From assembly GCA_023394255.1 (NCBI GenBank), contig JAEXAZ010000133.1, positions 1-8,833 of the forward strand: DNA of 8,833 nucleotides. Reading direction: 5' to 3'. The DNA is from Bacillota bacterium (GTDB lineage Bacteria > Bacillota > Clostridia > Oscillospirales > Ruminococcaceae). The notes beneath the pieces were generated by a model, which did no database searches, had not been told where the DNA came from, and saw only the letters and a list, made by a program, of their open reading frames with translations. Within the stretch, counting starts at the first letter, position 1. Each line of letters begins with the position of its first letter. The position numbers and the translations under genes were made by a program. Positions 1-5,634 of the stretch are shown in pieces.

Positions 1-514
1 TTCCAGCCCTTATTCCGCTTCCAAAGCGTCCGCCGACCTGCTTGTGCTCGCCTATCACCGAACGTTTGGCGTCCCGGTATCCATTTCCCGCTGTTCCAAC
101 AATTACGGCCCCTACCAGCATCCCGAAAAACTGATTCCGCTGACCATTCGGCATGCGCTGGAGGACCGCCCGATTCCCGTCTACGGGACAGGGGAAAACG
201 TACGCGACTGGATTTTTGCGGAAGATCATTGTGCGGCTGTCGATTTGATCCTTCGGCACGGGAAAGTTGGGGGACTTTATAATATCGGCGGGCGTCAGGA
301 AAGGTCCAATCTGTCTGTAATCAAAACAATATTGGAGATTCTCGGAAAACCCGAAAGCCTGATACAATTTGTGGCCGACCGTCCCGGGCATGACCGGCGG
401 TATGCCATTCATCCGGAAAAGATGGAAGCGGATTTTGGCTGGCGTCCGGCTGTGCGGTTCGAGGAGGGAATCCGCCGGACAATCGCGTGGTATGTGGACC
501 ACCGTTCGTGGTGA
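1..514 (+). CDS. rfbB: dTDP-glucose 4,6-dehydratase, C-terminal part (5' end outside window)
   Basis: The reading frame is open from base 2 to the TGA at 512-514, so the gene starts upstream of the window; about 170 codons are present, roughly half of the usual ~330-350 residues. The first residues visible are SSPYSASKASAD, which contain the YxxxK catalytic pair of extended short-chain dehydrogenases. Next comes CSNNYGPYQHPEKLIPL, a block typical of RmlB/RfbB, then the VYGTGENVRDWIFAEDHC and YNIGG blocks of the sugar-nucleotide-binding half. The family converts dTDP-glucose to dTDP-4-keto-6-deoxyglucose in the cytoplasm, the second step of dTDP-rhamnose (and related deoxysugar) synthesis for cell-surface polysaccharide. 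The NAD-binding Rossmann part is out of view. Other rml genes, if present, would have to lie upstream, because the next gene downstream is unrelated. The family call is firm; a close paralogue acting on another nucleotide sugar is less likely. Confidence 0.93.
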   Translation, partial: SSPYSASKASADLLVLAYHRTFGVPVSISRCSNNYGPYQHPEKLIPLTIRHALEDRPIPVYGTGENVRDWIFAEDHCAAVDLILRHGKVGGLYNIGGRQERSNLSVIKTILEILGKPESLIQFVADRPGHDRRYAIHPEKMEADFGWRPAVRFEEGIRRTIAWYVDHRSW

Positions 515-593
515 AAAGCGGAAAATTTCTAATAGCCGGCAAGCCCACACGTTCCCCACACATGATACTGATACTTTATTGGACAATGGGCAC

Positions 594-599
594 AGGAGG
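594..599 (+). promoter_or_regulatory. ribosome binding site deciding the start at 609
   Basis: AGGAGG lies 9 nt before the ATG at 609. It rules out the longer in-frame start at 369, which would overlap rfbB by almost 150 bases and has no comparable site. The ATG at 609 also leads directly into a signal peptide. Confidence 0.85.
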
Positions 600-608
600 G
601 AACGGATT

Positions 609-1220
609 ATGACCTGTAAAAAAATAGCGGCACTTGCCGCGGCGATATTCCTGCTTTTTGGAAACACCATACCGGCACATGCGCTTGACGGAGAATTCGT
701 GCTGAAAAAAGCCTGGTGCCGGGATTCTGTCTCCTCCGGCAAAGCGGACGGCTTTAACGACAATACGATTACCGTAAAGCCGGGGAGCACCGTATATTTT
801 GATGTCAATGAATTTCTGGAGGGACTGCGCACAGAAAACGAGGGGACACCTTATTACCTTGCGGAGCTGCCCTATGTCTTTGACGAAGACGAGGAAGACG
901 CACCGTATACTGATTATCTGCCGCTTTCCGCGGGGAGCTATCTGACAGACCGCTCGTTTTTTCAGGTCTCCGCACAGCGCATTGCAAATGCAAAGGCCGT
1001 CTCCAGGGTTTCACTCCTGAAAAACAGTACCGCCGCCGATGGCATCCACCGCAACCTAGTCGCGGTATCGCTTGCCGATTCCGCCAAAGGCAGCACAAAA
1101 CTGCGGCTTGGATTCCGTGCTGTAAAAACCATTTATACCGACCGTGATGGTGAAGATATCCTTTGCGATGCTGGGGACACGTTTTATACCACTGTTGTGA
1201 TTCGTATCCAAAATGAATGA
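609..1220 (+). CDS. small secreted protein of unknown function
   Basis: This is a 203-residue protein that I do not recognise as a named family. Residues 1-25 form a clear Sec signal peptide: a lysine pair (K4-K5), a hydrophobic stretch (residues 6-18), and an AxA-type cleavage site P-A-H-A before L26. The mature part is about 178 residues, with no further membrane segment, no lipobox and no cell-wall sorting signal, so release or loose surface attachment is expected. It has an acidic patch (FDEDEEDAPYTDY) around residues 95-107. Runs such as ITVKPGSTVYFDV, LRLGFRAVKTIYT and the final TFYTTVVIRIQ alternate like beta strands, suggesting a beta-sandwich fold; this is inference. Two cysteines (C38 and one near the C terminus in ILCDAGD) could pair outside the cell. 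It begins 94 nt after rfbB; no strong promoter was found in between, so co-transcription is possible. The start is set by an AGGAGG 9 nt upstream. Confidence 0.75.
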   Translation: MTCKKIAALAAAIFLLFGNTIPAHALDGEFVLKKAWCRDSVSSGKADGFNDNTITVKPGSTVYFDVNEFLEGLRTENEGTPYYLAELPYVFDEDEEDAPYTDYLPLSAGSYLTDRSFFQVSAQRIANAKAVSRVSLLKNSTAADGIHRNLVAVSLADSAKGSTKLRLGFRAVKTIYTDRDGEDILCDAGDTFYTTVVIRIQNE

Positions 1221-1265
1221 AAATCCACCCGATCGCACTGGAAGAACATTTTCAGCACTTTTAGC

Positions 1266-1294
1266 TTGCGGGGCAGTCTTTGCTATGCTATACT
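1266..1294 (+). promoter_or_regulatory. sigma-A-like promoter of the coiled-coil gene
   Basis: TTGCGG (1266-1271) and TATACT (1289-1294) are separated by exactly 17 nt, and a TGC directly before the -10 box (1286-1288) makes it an extended -10 promoter. Transcription would start around 1300, leaving a leader of under 20 nt that holds little more than the ribosome binding site. It lies between the stop of the secreted-protein gene and the coiled-coil start. Box matching was by eye. Confidence 0.6.
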
Positions 1295-1316
1295 TTTACA
1301 TAAGGATGGTGGCATC

Positions 1317-1712
1317 ATGGAAGATACAGAATTGTTGCAATCTATACAACAGATTTTTGAATCGCGCTTTGAGTCGATTGATAAACACTTTGAGTCGTTT
1401 GAAAAACGCTTTGAGTCAATTGAAAACCGTTTTGAGTTGTCTGAAAAACGCTTTGACCGGATGGAAGCCGATCTGTCCGAAGTAAAGGATAGGGCAAAGA
1501 ACATTGAATTAACGCTCGAAAATGATATATCCCAAAAATTAAATGCTCTGCATGAGGGGCATATGCTGAACACCGAAAAGCTGGAGCATATTTCTGATAC
1601 TGTCGATGATATCGAATCCTCGGTGGTGGCATTGGACGTGATGAACCGAATTTTATCTGTACGCCGCTGCTCTCGATTGACAATGTGCGCCAATGGGAAA
1701 CACACGGCCTGA
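1317..1712 (+). CDS. heptad-repeat coiled-coil protein with an aberrant, out-of-frame C-terminal tail
   Basis: The ATG at 1317 is preceded by AAGGA about 10 nt upstream and an extended -10 promoter. The 131-residue product is highly charged and has no signal peptide or membrane segment, so it should be cytoplasmic. Residues 17-51 are five back-to-back heptads (RFESIDK, HFESFEK, RFESIEN, RFELSEK, RFDRMEA), followed by a further amphipathic helix (ADLSEVKDRAKNIELTLEND) and the segment KLEHISDTVDDIESSVVALD. Small clostridial proteins of this layout are common and usually have no assigned function. After N110 the similarity stops: residues 111-131 are an out-of-frame reading of a BlaI-type gene fragment, ending at a TGA. 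The original C-terminal codons appear instead at 3557-3601, behind a second copy of the preceding segment. The gene is therefore probably a 3'-truncated, fused version of a ~124-residue ancestor. The heptad region and most of the helix are intact, so the product may still fold and oligomerise. What it binds is unknown. Confidence 0.7.
   Translation: MEDTELLQSIQQIFESRFESIDKHFESFEKRFESIENRFELSEKRFDRMEADLSEVKDRAKNIELTLENDISQKLNALHEGHMLNTEKLEHISDTVDDIESSVVALDVMNRILSVRRCSRLTMCANGKHTA
1365..1469 (+). repeat. five tandem 21-bp repeats encoding heptads
   Basis: Five consecutive 21-base units (1365, 1386, 1407, 1428 and 1449) encode R/H-F-E/D-x-x-E/D-x heptads. Units 1 to 4 share the core TTTGAGT at the same position; unit 5 is the most diverged. 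The phase matches the codon phase, so changes in unit number would lengthen or shorten the coiled coil by whole heptads without a frameshift. Confidence 0.8.
1578..1646 (+). repeat. 69-bp direct repeat, left copy
   Basis: This segment encodes KLEHISDTVDDIESSVVALDVMN near the end of the coiled-coil ORF. It matches 3488-3556 at 60 of 69 positions with no gaps. Similarity stops at both edges: upstream it differs completely, and after the final AAC the left copy continues into BlaI-like sequence while the right copy continues into AAGGTCAATACAG. Most differences are at third codon positions, so both copies appear to have been under coding constraint for at least part of their history. Confidence 0.9.
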
Positions 1713-1834
1713 TCGACCGGCTGTTCGGCGGTTCTCCGGGCACTTTTATCAATGCTTTTTTTGAGCAGGAAAACCTGACTGACAAAGAACTCTCGGAAAT
1801 CCGTAAAATAATTGACGAGGGGGAGCAGGAATGA
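1647..1834 (+). pseudogene. 3' remnant of a BlaI/MecI-family transcriptional repressor
   Basis: From about base 1649 a frame different from the coiled-coil ORF reads FICTPLLSIDNVRQWE, then LIDRLFGGSPGTFINAFF, then EQENLTDKELSEIRKIIDE, ending at the TGA at 1832-1834. This resembles the C-terminal dimerisation part of BlaI/MecI-family repressors: the 'YTPL' strand end, the 'LxDRLFGGS' helix, and the final '(L)xxEELxELRxLLDE' helix. The N-terminal winged helix, which binds the operator, is missing: the similarity begins exactly where the 69-bp repeat ends. No start codon with a ribosome binding site was found in this frame, so it is probably not made as a protein by itself. Its stop overlaps the lipoprotein start as ATGA, the usual coupled arrangement of blaI with a downstream partner gene. 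A full blaI probably once preceded the lipoprotein gene. The family call is from pattern recognition only. Confidence 0.72.
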
Positions 1835-3444
1835 AGAGGCTGCTTGCAGGTTTCCTGCTTTTTTCGCTTTTGTGTGCCTGTACGCAGGATGTGCACGAAG
1901 CGCCGTTTCAGGAAAGCGCACCGGATCTGTCTGTAAGTAGTGGAGAACCCTCCACCGCTTCTGAAACGGTATCTTCCGCTCTATCGAAAGAAGAAATCCC
2001 ATCCGAATCCTCTTTTGTGTCACAGACGTCTTCCGCAGCGAATACCGCATCCGCGCCGCTGCCCCAGGCGACTGCCCAATACGGGCTTTCATGGTGGGAA
2101 GAGGCGTTTGCACTTGACAGCTTGGGAAATACGATGGAACTTGTTGAATCCGCGAAACTTTACCGCTATTCCGATCAGGTAAGCGTTACTGTAACAAGCG
2201 CGTTGGGGCCCGAGGCGGACCCGGATTCCATGTCCCATTCCCCGGACCAGAAGCTTTATGATTTTTCTTATCTGAGCGCGCTTGCGCCAGAGGAGTCGGA
2301 GGACATCGGGGAACCTCTTTCCGACCTGTCCGTACTGGAAATTGTGTTCGATTCGGACATCAAATATATCTATAAACTGTATGAGCACGGTTTGGAGGTA
2401 TCCAAACTGCCGCCTGGGCCGGGAATGGAAGCGGTCACCGGAGAGTACGGAGAAAACAAGCGGCTTGCCGTCGATTCGAAGCCTTATCAGACGCTGCTGT
2501 CCTCTCTGCGGGCGCGTTTAAAGGAGGGAAGGTGGTCATCTTCCTGGCTGGCGGTTATGCGCAATTCAAATGCCGAAAGCGTTACGGTGATCTCCTCAGA
2601 TGGAGGGTATTCGGCGGAATATGACCGAAAAAGCAATTGGTTCGATCTGGTTTTTTCCTCGATGCAATCAACCAGTGTAAAGCCTCAAACGGTAAAACGC
2701 ATCAAGGTCGGTCAGACATTGAAAAATTCAGCACACGTGCAAATCGACTTTTTTAATGGCATCCAATATGGAATTTGGCATGATGGGAAAACGGTTTTTG
2801 TGGCGTCGAGCGATATGGATTATGCGCTGAAATATGAAGCGGGCAGCAAGTATGAACTGGATGAACTGGATGGCATGGCGCAGGAGCAAATCAATCCGCC
2901 GACAGCCAAACCGGTCATCTACCTGTATCCGCCAAAGCCGGCCGATGTTTCCGTTAAAGTGCATTATAAGGGAAATTTTACTTATACCTATCCTGCCTAT
3001 CAGAACGGCTGGAACGTGACGGCCTATCCGGATGGCCGCCTTGTCAACAAGGCGGACGGCAGTGAACATTACTATCTCTTCTGGGAAGGGGATGCCTTTG
3101 TCGACTGGAAGTTCGATGAAGGATTTGTCGTCCGCGGAAGCGACACAGAACAGTTTCTCGTTGAAAAGCTTTCCTATATGGGACTTTCACCGCGCGAATA
3201 CAATGACTTTATTGTTTATTGGCTTCCTGAATTGCAGCAAAACGCGTACAATTTCATCACTTTCTCAACAGAACAGTATGAGGCGCTTGCGCCGCTCGAA
3301 ATTTTTCCCCGTCCGGACAGCATCCTCCGGGTGCATATGGTCTATAAAAAGCTGGATCAGCCGGTGCGGGTAAAACCTCAGGTGTTGGAATCATTCGAAC
3401 GCAGAGGGTTTACGGTGGTAGAATGGGGCGGCAGCCGCGCTTGA
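1831..3444 (+). CDS. lipoprotein with a C-terminal 'KPVIYLYP' module (BlaR1-associated type)
   Basis: This 537-residue protein begins with a lipoprotein signal peptide: K2-R3, a hydrophobic core (L4-L14) and the lipobox L-C-A-C with lipid-modified C17. Residues ~25-75 are a Ser/Thr/Glu-rich linker typical of Gram-positive surface lipoproteins, so it should sit on the outer face of the membrane. A central region (~80-350) is not recognised. From ~K360 the conserved block KPVIYLYPPKPADVSVKV begins. It continues through GWNVTAYPDG, a YYLFWEG motif, PREYNDFIVYWLP and the ending GFTVVEWGG. From memory, this module recurs in clostridial lipoproteins and behind M56 BlaR1-like peptidases; its function is not known to me. 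No HExxH metallopeptidase motif is present, so it is not BlaR1 itself. The start ATG overlaps the BlaI remnant stop (ATGA), with a GAGGGGGAG ribosome binding site at 1817-1825. With the repressor reduced to a fragment, its original control is probably lost; transcription may now come from the promoter at 1266. Confidence 0.75.
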   Translation: MKRLLAGFLLFSLLCACTQDVHEAPFQESAPDLSVSSGEPSTASETVSSALSKEEIPSESSFVSQTSSAANTASAPLPQATAQYGLSWWEEAFALDSLGNTMELVESAKLYRYSDQVSVTVTSALGPEADPDSMSHSPDQKLYDFSYLSALAPEESEDIGEPLSDLSVLEIVFDSDIKYIYKLYEHGLEVSKLPPGPGMEAVTGEYGENKRLAVDSKPYQTLLSSLRARLKEGRWSSSWLAVMRNSNAESVTVISSDGGYSAEYDRKSNWFDLVFSSMQSTSVKPQTVKRIKVGQTLKNSAHVQIDFFNGIQYGIWHDGKTVFVASSDMDYALKYEAGSKYELDELDGMAQEQINPPTAKPVIYLYPPKPADVSVKVHYKGNFTYTYPAYQNGWNVTAYPDGRLVNKADGSEHYYLFWEGDAFVDWKFDEGFVVRGSDTEQFLVEKLSYMGLSPREYNDFIVYWLPELQQNAYNFITFSTEQYEALAPLEIFPRPDSILRVHMVYKKLDQPVRVKPQVLESFERRGFTVVEWGGSRA

Positions 3445-3460
3445 CGTCGGGAAGGAAGCA

Positions 3461-3601
3461 ATGAACGAATTATTTTTGCGGATCGTCAAGCTGGAGCATA
3501 TTTCTGATACTGCCGATGGTATTGAATCCTCGGTCGTGGCCTTAGATATTATGAACAAGGTCAATACAGATAAAATAATCAAATTGAAATTTGTAAAATA
3601 G
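3461..3601 (+). pseudogene. 3' fragment of a coiled-coil gene (second copy) with its own tail
   Basis: A 46-codon frame runs from ATG 3461 to TAG 3599-3601. Residues 10-32 repeat the C-terminal segment of the coiled-coil protein at 1317 (LEHISDTADGIESSVVALDIMN), followed by the tail KVNTDKIIKLKFVK, which the upstream copy has lost. The heptad region is absent. The first nine residues (MNELFLRIV) match nothing upstream. A purine-rich GGAAGGAAG sits just before the ATG but only 2-4 nt away, so translation is uncertain. I read it as the stranded 3' end of a coiled-coil gene; a functional micro-protein cannot be excluded. Confidence 0.6.
3488..3556 (+). repeat. 69-bp direct repeat, right copy
   Basis: This is the partner of 1578-1646 in the same orientation, with 9 substitutions and no gaps. 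The copies are 1910 bp apart (start to start) and bracket the BlaI remnant and the lipoprotein gene. Confidence 0.9.
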
Positions 3602-3618
3602 AAAATGTAGCATAATAT

Positions 3619-3650
3619 AAAAGCAGGGAATGACCTTGCTTTTTTCTTTT
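3619..3650 (+). terminator. probable rho-independent terminator
   Basis: AAAAGCA (3619-3625) pairs with TGCTTTT (3637-3643), with two further G-C pairs possible inside the loop. A T-rich run (TTCTTTT) follows. It lies 17 nt after the last stop codon of the left-hand gene set. The stem is short and AT-rich, so strength is uncertain. Confidence 0.55.
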
Positions 3651-3826
3651 AAAGAACTCTTATTAATTAAAATATTAATTACAATAAATTAAAGTTTAGC
3701 GCAATTGAGGGTAGCCCAACACATTGTGCGGCGCGCCTCCTTGACAGAACTCACACATTTCACCAAAAAAATGAATGGAAAATCTATTCAATTCTCTATT
3801 ACACTTTTTATTCATCCGTATATGGT

Positions 3827-3856
3827 CTTACAATCCATTTGGTTTTTTCTTGTAAG
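3827..3856 (+). promoter_or_regulatory. inverted repeat overlapping the promoter, candidate operator
   Basis: CTTACAA (3827-3833) and TTGTAAG (3850-3856) form a perfect 7-bp inverted repeat with a 16-bp spacer. The left arm is just upstream of the -35 box and the right arm lies between -35 and -10, a usual position for repressor binding. The arms are short and could match by chance. Confidence 0.3.
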
Positions 3857-3868
3857 TTTTTGTATAAT
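3839..3868 (+). promoter_or_regulatory. sigma-A-like promoter for the beta-CASP gene
   Basis: A perfect TATAAT -10 box (3863-3868) lies 18 nt after TTGGTT (3839-3844), a partial -35 match. The start codon follows 41 nt after the -10 box, and an AGGAG site (3896-3900) fits initiation at 3910. Confidence 0.6.
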
Positions 3869-3909
3869 ATGATAGAGTATAAAGAAAACGACGTTAGGAG
3901 ACTCAGAGT

Positions 3910-5505
3910 ATGGAGTTGTCTTTTTTGGGCGCGGCCCACGAAGTAACCGGAAGTTGTCACTATTTGGAGGCCTGCGGTAAGAAAATACTGATAGACTGCG
4001 GTATGGAGCAGGGACCCGACGAATACGAACATCAGGACCTCCCCATGGCGCCCAGCATGATTGATTATGTATTCCTCACCCATGCCCATATTGACCATTC
4101 GGGCAGACTGCCGTTGCTTGCAAAGCTGGGTTTCCGTGGACAGGTATTTGCCACTGATGCAACCTGCGATCTTTGTTCCATTATGTTGCGTGACAGCGCG
4201 CATATTCAGGAATTTGAAGCGGAGTGGCGCAACCGCAAGGGAAAACGCGCAGGCCATGAGGAAATCGAACCGCTTTATACGATGGCAGACGCGGAACAGG
4301 TGATTAAACAACTGGTTCCCTGTAATTACAATGAGATCATCGAGGTCCGTGAAGGCATTCGGATTCGCTTTGTGGACGTAGGGCATCTTCTTGGGTCGGC
4401 CAGTATTGAGGTCTGGCTAGAAGAAAATGGTGCTTCCCGTAAAATTGCATTTTCCGGTGATATCGGAAATATTAATCAGCCTCTGATCAAAGATCCCTCC
4501 TATATCAGCGAGGCCGATTACGTCGTGATGGAATCTACGTACAGCGGAAGATTCCACCAGCGTCCGCCTGATTATTCTGCGGCTTTGGCCGAGATCATTC
4601 AAAGAACTTTCGACCGCGGCGGCAATGTGGTAATTCCGTCTTTCGCTGTCGGCCGCACACAGGAAATGCTGTATTTTCTGCGGGAAGTCAAAGCACGAGG
4701 CCTTGTGAAGGGACATGATCATTTCCCGGTCTATGTTGACAGCCCGTTAGCCAACGAAGCCACCACAATCTTTAACGATAACCGCATGGATTGCTTTGAC
4801 GAGGAAGCGATGGAGCTTGTCCGGAAGGGAATCAACCCCATCGCGTTTCCCGATCTTCACATTTCTATCACCAGCGACGATTCCAAGGCAATCAACTTCA
4901 CCGATACGTCAAAGGTGATTATTTCCGCGTCGGGCATGTGCGAAGCCGGACGCATTAAGCATCACCTCAAGCACAATCTGTGGCGGAAAGAATCCACCGT
5001 GGTATTCGTCGGGTATCAGGCGGTCGGTACCACCGGACGCGCACTGCTGGACGGTGCCCAGACTGTAAAGCTGTTCGGCGAAGTAATTGATGTGGAAGCT
5101 GAAATTGTTTCCTTACAGGGTGTGAGCGGACATGCCGACCAGGACGGATTGCTGCGCTGGCTCAACGCTTTCACCACCAAGCCAAAACGCGTCTTCGTTG
5201 TGCACGGCGAATCCACCGCTGCCGACACTTTTGCGAAATTAGTTCAGGAAACTTACGGCATCCCGGCCGTCGCGCCCGATTTCCAGGAGCGTTACGATCT
5301 GATTTCCAACACTCTGCTGGAAAAGGGAATCCAGCGCGAGCTGAAAAAAACGCCTGCCGCCAAGGTATCCGGTGTTTTTGCGCGTTTGCTTGCTGCGGGC
5401 CAGCGTCTGCTTAGTGTAATCGAGCATAACCAGCATGGCACCAATAAAGACCTTGCCCGATTTGCCGATCAGGTCAATTCCCTGTGCGACAAATGGGATC
5501 GCTGA
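3910..5505 (+). CDS. metallo-beta-lactamase / beta-CASP nuclease-like protein (YSH1/COG1236 type)
   Basis: This 531-residue cytoplasmic protein has the full metal-site set of the RNA-processing metallo-beta-lactamase group. H58-A-H60-I-D62-H63 lies in THAHIDHSG, H159 in GHLLGSAS, D184 in FSGDIGN and H408 in VSGHADQ. The beta-CASP domain sits between D184 and H408: MESTYSGR, GRTQEMLYFL, VYVDSPLA, and SASGMCEAGRIKHHLKH with H351/H352. H432 in VHGES follows. The opening MELSFLGAAHEVTGSCHYL is typical of COG1236 proteins related to the CPSF-73/Ysh1 family, which cut or trim RNA with two zinc ions. Bacterial members often lack a known substrate. There is no C-terminal RNase J-type domain, so it is not RNase J. 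The final ~70 residues look helical and are not assigned. The gene has its own promoter and AGGAG ribosome binding site 9 nt before the ATG, and ends before a strong bidirectional terminator, so it is probably monocistronic. The family is certain; the exact substrate is not. Confidence 0.92.
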   Translation: MELSFLGAAHEVTGSCHYLEACGKKILIDCGMEQGPDEYEHQDLPMAPSMIDYVFLTHAHIDHSGRLPLLAKLGFRGQVFATDATCDLCSIMLRDSAHIQEFEAEWRNRKGKRAGHEEIEPLYTMADAEQVIKQLVPCNYNEIIEVREGIRIRFVDVGHLLGSASIEVWLEENGASRKIAFSGDIGNINQPLIKDPSYISEADYVVMESTYSGRFHQRPPDYSAALAEIIQRTFDRGGNVVIPSFAVGRTQEMLYFLREVKARGLVKGHDHFPVYVDSPLANEATTIFNDNRMDCFDEEAMELVRKGINPIAFPDLHISITSDDSKAINFTDTSKVIISASGMCEAGRIKHHLKHNLWRKESTVVFVGYQAVGTTGRALLDGAQTVKLFGEVIDVEAEIVSLQGVSGHADQDGLLRWLNAFTTKPKRVFVVHGESTAADTFAKLVQETYGIPAVAPDFQERYDLISNTLLEKGIQRELKKTPAAKVSGVFARLLAAGQRLLSVIEHNQHGTNKDLARFADQVNSLCDKWDR

Positions 5506-5567
5506 CTTTTATAAAAACAGGGCTTTCGGCCTTTGGCGGAAGCGGTTGGGACGCGGGCGCGGAACCG

Positions 5568-5624
5568 CAATTAAAAGAAGGAAACGGAATCGGTTTGACC
5601 GATTCCGTTTCCTTCTTTTAATTG
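5568..5624. terminator. bidirectional rho-independent terminator, perfect 27-bp stem
   Basis: The arms 5568-5594 and 5598-5624 are perfectly complementary around a TTG loop. Each arm starts or ends in an A/T-rich run (TTAAAAGAAGG / CCTTCTTTTAA), so either strand's transcript gives a G+C-containing hairpin flanked by A-rich and U-rich sides. It lies between the convergent genes ending at 5505 (+) and 5635 (-) and should stop both. Confidence 0.9.
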
Positions 5625-5634
5625 TGATAAATTG

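Larger units (their letters stand above)
3602..3909. other. AT-rich intergenic region (308 bp)
   Basis: No gene was found here. It holds a probable terminator at 3619-3650, an AT-only inverted repeat (TAATTAA/TTAATTA, 3664-3681, 4-nt loop), an isolated GC-rich island around an 8-bp palindrome GGCGCGCC (near 3729-3737), a small imperfect hairpin (3773-3789), and the promoter with possible operator for the gene at 3910. Base composition is clearly more AT-rich than in the flanking genes. Confidence 0.7.

Noticed and set aside
561..580. Two GATACT hexamers before the secreted-protein gene as -10 boxes
   Set aside because: No acceptable -35 box was found at the right distance from either, so a promoter here cannot be supported.
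1365..1469. Regular short repeats as a possible CRISPR array
   Set aside because: The units are contiguous 21-mers without spacers, in codon phase, inside a coding frame.
1213..1485. 90-residue + strand ORF overlapping the secreted-protein stop, with an apparent membrane segment near its start
   Set aside because: Its second half is a shadow of the 21-bp heptad repeats in another frame, its hydrophobic stretch coincides with the promoter, and no ribosome binding site fits. The overlapping frame at 1317 has a promoter, a ribosome binding site and a clear coiled-coil pattern.
1283..2113. Long minus-strand ORFs (1283-2113 and 1342-1896) opposite the coiled-coil and lipoprotein genes
   Set aside because: Ser/Lys- and Gln/Ser-rich repetitive translations are the antisense image of the heptad repeats and the lipoprotein linker. 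There is no family match and no ribosome binding site.
1578..3556. Transposon or insertion sequence as the cause of the bracketed segment
   Set aside because: No transposase, recombinase or terminal inverted repeats are visible, and a 69-bp coding repeat with 9 substitutions is far too long and diverged for a simple target-site duplication.
3741..3769. Perfect TTGACA at 3741-3746 as a -35 box
   Set aside because: There is no -10-like hexamer at 16-18 nt downstream; the sequence there is an A run followed by ATGAAT.
5542..5568. GCGGTT/AACCGC inverted repeat just upstream of the big hairpin
   Set aside because: The stem is only 6 bp with a 15-nt loop, there is no T-run, and it shares its last base with the much stronger 27-bp terminator stem.
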